This document shows, piece after piece, positions 6,967-8,974 of a DNA stretch of 8,974 nt; position 1 is the first letter of the stretch, and each line of letters begins with the position of its first letter. Location: assembly GCA_024280785.1 (NCBI GenBank), contig JAJRPK010000056.1:1-8974 (forward strand). Reading direction: 5' to 3'. Source of the stretch: Gammaproteobacteria bacterium. Lineage in GTDB: Bacteria; Pseudomonadota; Gammaproteobacteria; Pseudomonadales; UBA7434. Below the pieces are notes generated by a model that searched no databases, was not told the origin of the DNA, and saw nothing but the letters and a program-made list of their open reading frames with translations. A program made the position numbers and the translations under genes.

Positions 6967-7055
6967 ACTAAAAATTACTGAGCTCGACGGCCAACTAACG
7001 TTTTTATTTCTAATCGCAGCCAATTAATTGCCTAGTCCGTCACGGATATAACTAT

Positions 7056-7601
7056 ATGATGCACGATAGAATTAAATTATTTATCCCCTTATTAATATTT
7101 TTCTTATTAGTCGCGGTATTCTTTTTGTTGCAAAATCGGATGGTAACAGGAGAGTATGATCCGTCTGAACTTCCGTCGGCATTAATAGGGAAAAAGGTTC
7201 CTGAATTCAGTCTCACTACCTTAGGGGATGATACTGTTGTTAAAACTCGGGATGATCTGGTAGGCAAAGCTGCATTACTCAATGTATGGGCGACATGGTG
7301 TATTAGTTGCCGAGTTGAGCATGCTTATCTTAATCAGCTGGCAGAGCGAGGAATTACCGTATACGGGTTGAATTATAAAGATGACCGGCTTGAAGCGAAT
7401 CGCTGGCTTGAACGATTGGGAAACCCCTATCAGTTTAACCTATTCGATAGCGAGGGAATCCTGGGTTTACATTTGGGTGTTTACGGCGCACCCGAAACCT
7501 ATGTGTTAGATAGAAAAGGTGTGATTCGTTATCGCCATGTGGGCGTGTTAAATCAAAATATTTGGGAGAGTAAAGTGCTGCCTTTGGGTTTGAATTGGTA
7601 A
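7056..7601 (+). CDS. ccmG: membrane-anchored thiol:disulfide oxidoreductase CcmG/DsbE
   Basis: CcmG is a periplasmic thioredoxin-like reductant that takes electrons from DsbD/CcdA and reduces the CcmH or apocytochrome disulfide. The 181-aa protein has an N-terminal signal anchor (about 8-26) and a thioredoxin fold. The active site is WCISC (Cys82, Cys85) in NVWATWCISCRVEH, whereas E. coli has WCPTC. Also visible are the family's acidic/tyrosine segment GLNYKDDR (104-111) and the cis-proline loop GVYGAPETY (141-149, Pro146). Two adjacent ATGs (7056 and 7059) are possible; only a weak GGA lies upstream, so the choice is arbitrary. Its stop overlaps ccmH by one base (TAATG). It follows ccmF after an 89-bp gap. 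Confidence 0.96.
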   Translation: MMHDRIKLFIPLLIFFLLVAVFFLLQNRMVTGEYDPSELPSALIGKKVPEFSLTTLGDDTVVKTRDDLVGKAALLNVWATWCISCRVEHAYLNQLAERGITVYGLNYKDDRLEANRWLERLGNPYQFNLFDSEGILGLHLGVYGAPETYVLDRKGVIRYRHVGVLNQNIWESKVLPLGLNW

Positions 7602-8197
7602 TGAAAAAACATCCATTACTCATGGTTTTTTATTTTCTGGCCTCATTTTTTGCCAGTGTGTGCATGGCGAACGAGGGTAAAAACCTTTCGTTGCTAACAG
7701 CAGAGCCGTTAGTCAACGTAGAAATTGCAAGTGAACTATTAAAATTTGAAAATGAATTAGAAAGAAAAATGTACTATCAGCTAATTCAAGACTTGCGTTG
7801 CCCAAAATGCCAGAATCAAAATTTAGCCGATTCTGACGCCCCCATTGCCAACGACCTTCGAAACGAAATTTACCAGCTGGTTAAAGAAGGGTACACCAGC
7901 AGCGAAGTGGAAAAGTATATGGAGACGAGATACGGGCAGTTTGTCCGATACGCTCCCGCTGTGAGCTCTGCAACCGCCGTACTATGGATGTTACCTGCGG
8001 CACTCATTATTCTCGGCTTATTCATTATACTTGGAATTCTTAAACGCAATCGATCGTTCGCTAATGATTTCGGCAAAGACTTTGATGATGGCTTTCATGA
8101 TGATAAGAATCAACATACTTTTGATCGAAAATCAGCTGAAGACGTGGATCGGCGTGTTACTGAATTGCTACATTCAAGCTCGGAGGATCAGCAATGA
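7601..8197 (+). CDS. ccmH: apocytochrome c thiol reductant CcmH
   Basis: CcmH is a membrane-anchored periplasmic oxidoreductase that works with CcmG on the cysteines of apocytochrome c and forms part of the CcmFHI ligation complex. Numbered from ATG 7601, the 198-aa protein has a signal peptide (about 1-23), the family motif LRCPKCQNQNLADSDAPIA (66-83) with Cys67 and Cys70, the helical segment around EGYTSSEVEKYMETRYGQFVRY and one membrane helix (about 126-148). After this comes an acidic tail of about 50 residues (NDFGKDFDDGFHDD...), longer than I expect for the stand-alone family. I chose ATG 7601, which forms TAATG with the ccmG stop and begins MKKHPLL, over the TTG two codons upstream (7595). 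The stop overlaps the ccmI start (ATGA). This is the single-domain form; in E. coli ccmH is fused to ccmI. Confidence 0.95.
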   Translation: MKKHPLLMVFYFLASFFASVCMANEGKNLSLLTAEPLVNVEIASELLKFENELERKMYYQLIQDLRCPKCQNQNLADSDAPIANDLRNEIYQLVKEGYTSSEVEKYMETRYGQFVRYAPAVSSATAVLWMLPAALIILGLFIILGILKRNRSFANDFGKDFDDGFHDDKNQHTFDRKSAEDVDRRVTELLHSSSEDQQ

Positions 8198-8974
8198 TGG
8201 AGATGGAATGGTGGCTTGCTGTAAGTACAATGGTAATCGTTATTGTCGGAAGCTTGTTGTTATATTTACTCAAGCATAAATCGCTCGCGCAAGCCCAAAA
8301 ACTGCCGCAACAAGATAGTCGAAAAAGAAAAAACTTGCAGCTGTATCAAGAGAGAGTGGCAGAACTGGATGAATACTTGGCCTTAGGCGACATCGACGAG
8401 TTAACTCGTGAGACCTTACTCGCTGATACTAAGTTGCAACTGCTACAAGATGCCGACGAGAATTCTTCTAATTCTAGTCAAACTACTGCTACGGATTTGA
8501 CTGATTCCACGATGAGCCACGCGATTCTAGTCGTTTCTGTCCTGCTAATTCCTGCATTGGCATTGCTATTGTATCTGCCTGCCGGCTTAGCGTTAGGAGG
8601 AAGTTTAGACTGGAGCATTGCCGCTCATCTCAATAACCTGGGTAAGGTCGACAATGTAGCGGCTCGGCAAAAACAGCTACTTGGCTTGGCCGACTTTTTG
8701 ACGAATAGCTCTGGGGCTAAATCACGAAAAGATTTACAGATCCTCTTAGCTCAGGTTCATAGTTCGACTGGAGAACATAAACCCGCGATTCAGGTCTATA
8801 AATCTTTGCTAGAGAAAGAGCCTCACAATGCGACGTTGATTGCAGAGTTGGCGCAATCTTTGTACCTGAATGACAATAGTTCGACTGGCTTTACCGGTGC
8901 GGGGAGCAGGCCTACCGACCTCCAGTTTTCTATTGCTGTCAATGAGCTATTGGCCTCGGCCCTGGACATTGACC
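8194..8974 (+). CDS. ccmI: apocytochrome c chaperone CcmI, truncated by window edge
   Basis: CcmI binds apocytochrome c and hands it to the CcmF/H ligation complex. The frame runs from ATG 8194 (ATGA overlap with the ccmH stop) to the edge without a stop: 260 complete codons. It has a first membrane helix (about 5-26), a cytoplasmic loop with a helical, probably coiled-coil segment containing YQERVAELDEYLALGDIDELTRETLLADTK in effect (51-80), a second membrane helix (about 108-132), then a periplasmic part. TPR-like helices are seen at about 180-226 (ILLAQVHSSTGEHKPAIQVY, then SLLEKEPHNATLIAELAQSL). This is the CcmI-1/CcmI-2 layout of the family; more of the TPR region lies outside. ATG 8197 and ATG 8203 are in frame and possible starts too. 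GGAGGA (8182-8187) upstream is a good ribosome binding site. Confidence 0.93.
   Translation, partial: MMEMEWWLAVSTMVIVIVGSLLLYLLKHKSLAQAQKLPQQDSRKRKNLQLYQERVAELDEYLALGDIDELTRETLLADTKLQLLQDADENSSNSSQTTATDLTDSTMSHAILVVSVLLIPALALLLYLPAGLALGGSLDWSIAAHLNNLGKVDNVAARQKQLLGLADFLTNSSGAKSRKDLQILLAQVHSSTGEHKPAIQVYKSLLEKEPHNATLIAELAQSLYLNDNSSTGFTGAGSRPTDLQFSIAVNELLASALDID

Noticed and set aside
1..8974. A new defence, mobile or biosynthetic system
   Set aside because: Apart from the fliK-like fragment and one possible short leader frame, every coding region is explained by the known cytochrome c maturation pathway, and no mobile element, att site or CRISPR array was seen.

Overview
The window carries an almost complete cytochrome c maturation (Ccm, System I) operon on the + strand, in the order ccmA-ccmB-ccmC-ccmD-ccmE-ccmF-ccmG-ccmH-ccmI. 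ccmI runs off the right edge. Facing away from it at the left edge is a minus-strand gene that looks like a FliK-type flagellar hook-length control protein, with its C-terminus outside the window. Gene content, the separate ccmH and ccmI genes (fused in E. coli), the protein sequences and a GC content in the mid-40s by eye suggest a gammaproteobacterium, probably a free-living or marine relative of the Pseudomonas/Cellvibrio/Alteromonas grade. The species cannot be named from this sequence.

Layout: 1-1293 (minus) holds the 5' 431 codons of the fliK-like gene. 1294-1508 is a divergent intergenic region with a plausible sigma70-type promoter for the ccm operon (TTGAAG, 15 nt spacer, TATAAT). 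1509-3049 holds ccmA and ccmB, overlapping by one base. 3156-3905 is ccmC, 4003-4176 is the tiny ccmD, 4290-4814 is ccmE and 4900-6966 is ccmF. These central genes are separated by gaps of about 85-115 bp. 7056-8974 holds ccmG, ccmH and ccmI, again with start/stop overlaps. No stretch over 300 bases lacks a gene. No tRNA, rRNA, CRISPR array, insertion sequence or clear terminator was seen.

How the genes work together (known for the family): CcmA and CcmB form an ABC transporter-like complex whose ATP hydrolysis releases holo-CcmE from CcmC. CcmC (with CcmD) loads heme onto the periplasmic heme chaperone CcmE through its WWD domain and two axial histidines. CcmF receives heme from CcmE and, with CcmH and CcmI, ligates it to the CXXCH motif of apocytochrome c. 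CcmG and CcmH keep the apocytochrome cysteines reduced, and CcmI holds the apocytochrome through its periplasmic TPR region. All key catalytic or ligand residues I could check are present.

This is a known system, and I do not see a new one. The points worth a second look are local: a one-residue insertion inside the WWD motif of CcmC, a three-unit 15-bp tandem repeat coding for the extra N-terminus of CcmB, a 19-codon reading frame with a strong ribosome binding site overlapping the ccmE start, TTG starts for ccmA and ccmF, and a CISC rather than proline-containing active site in CcmG.
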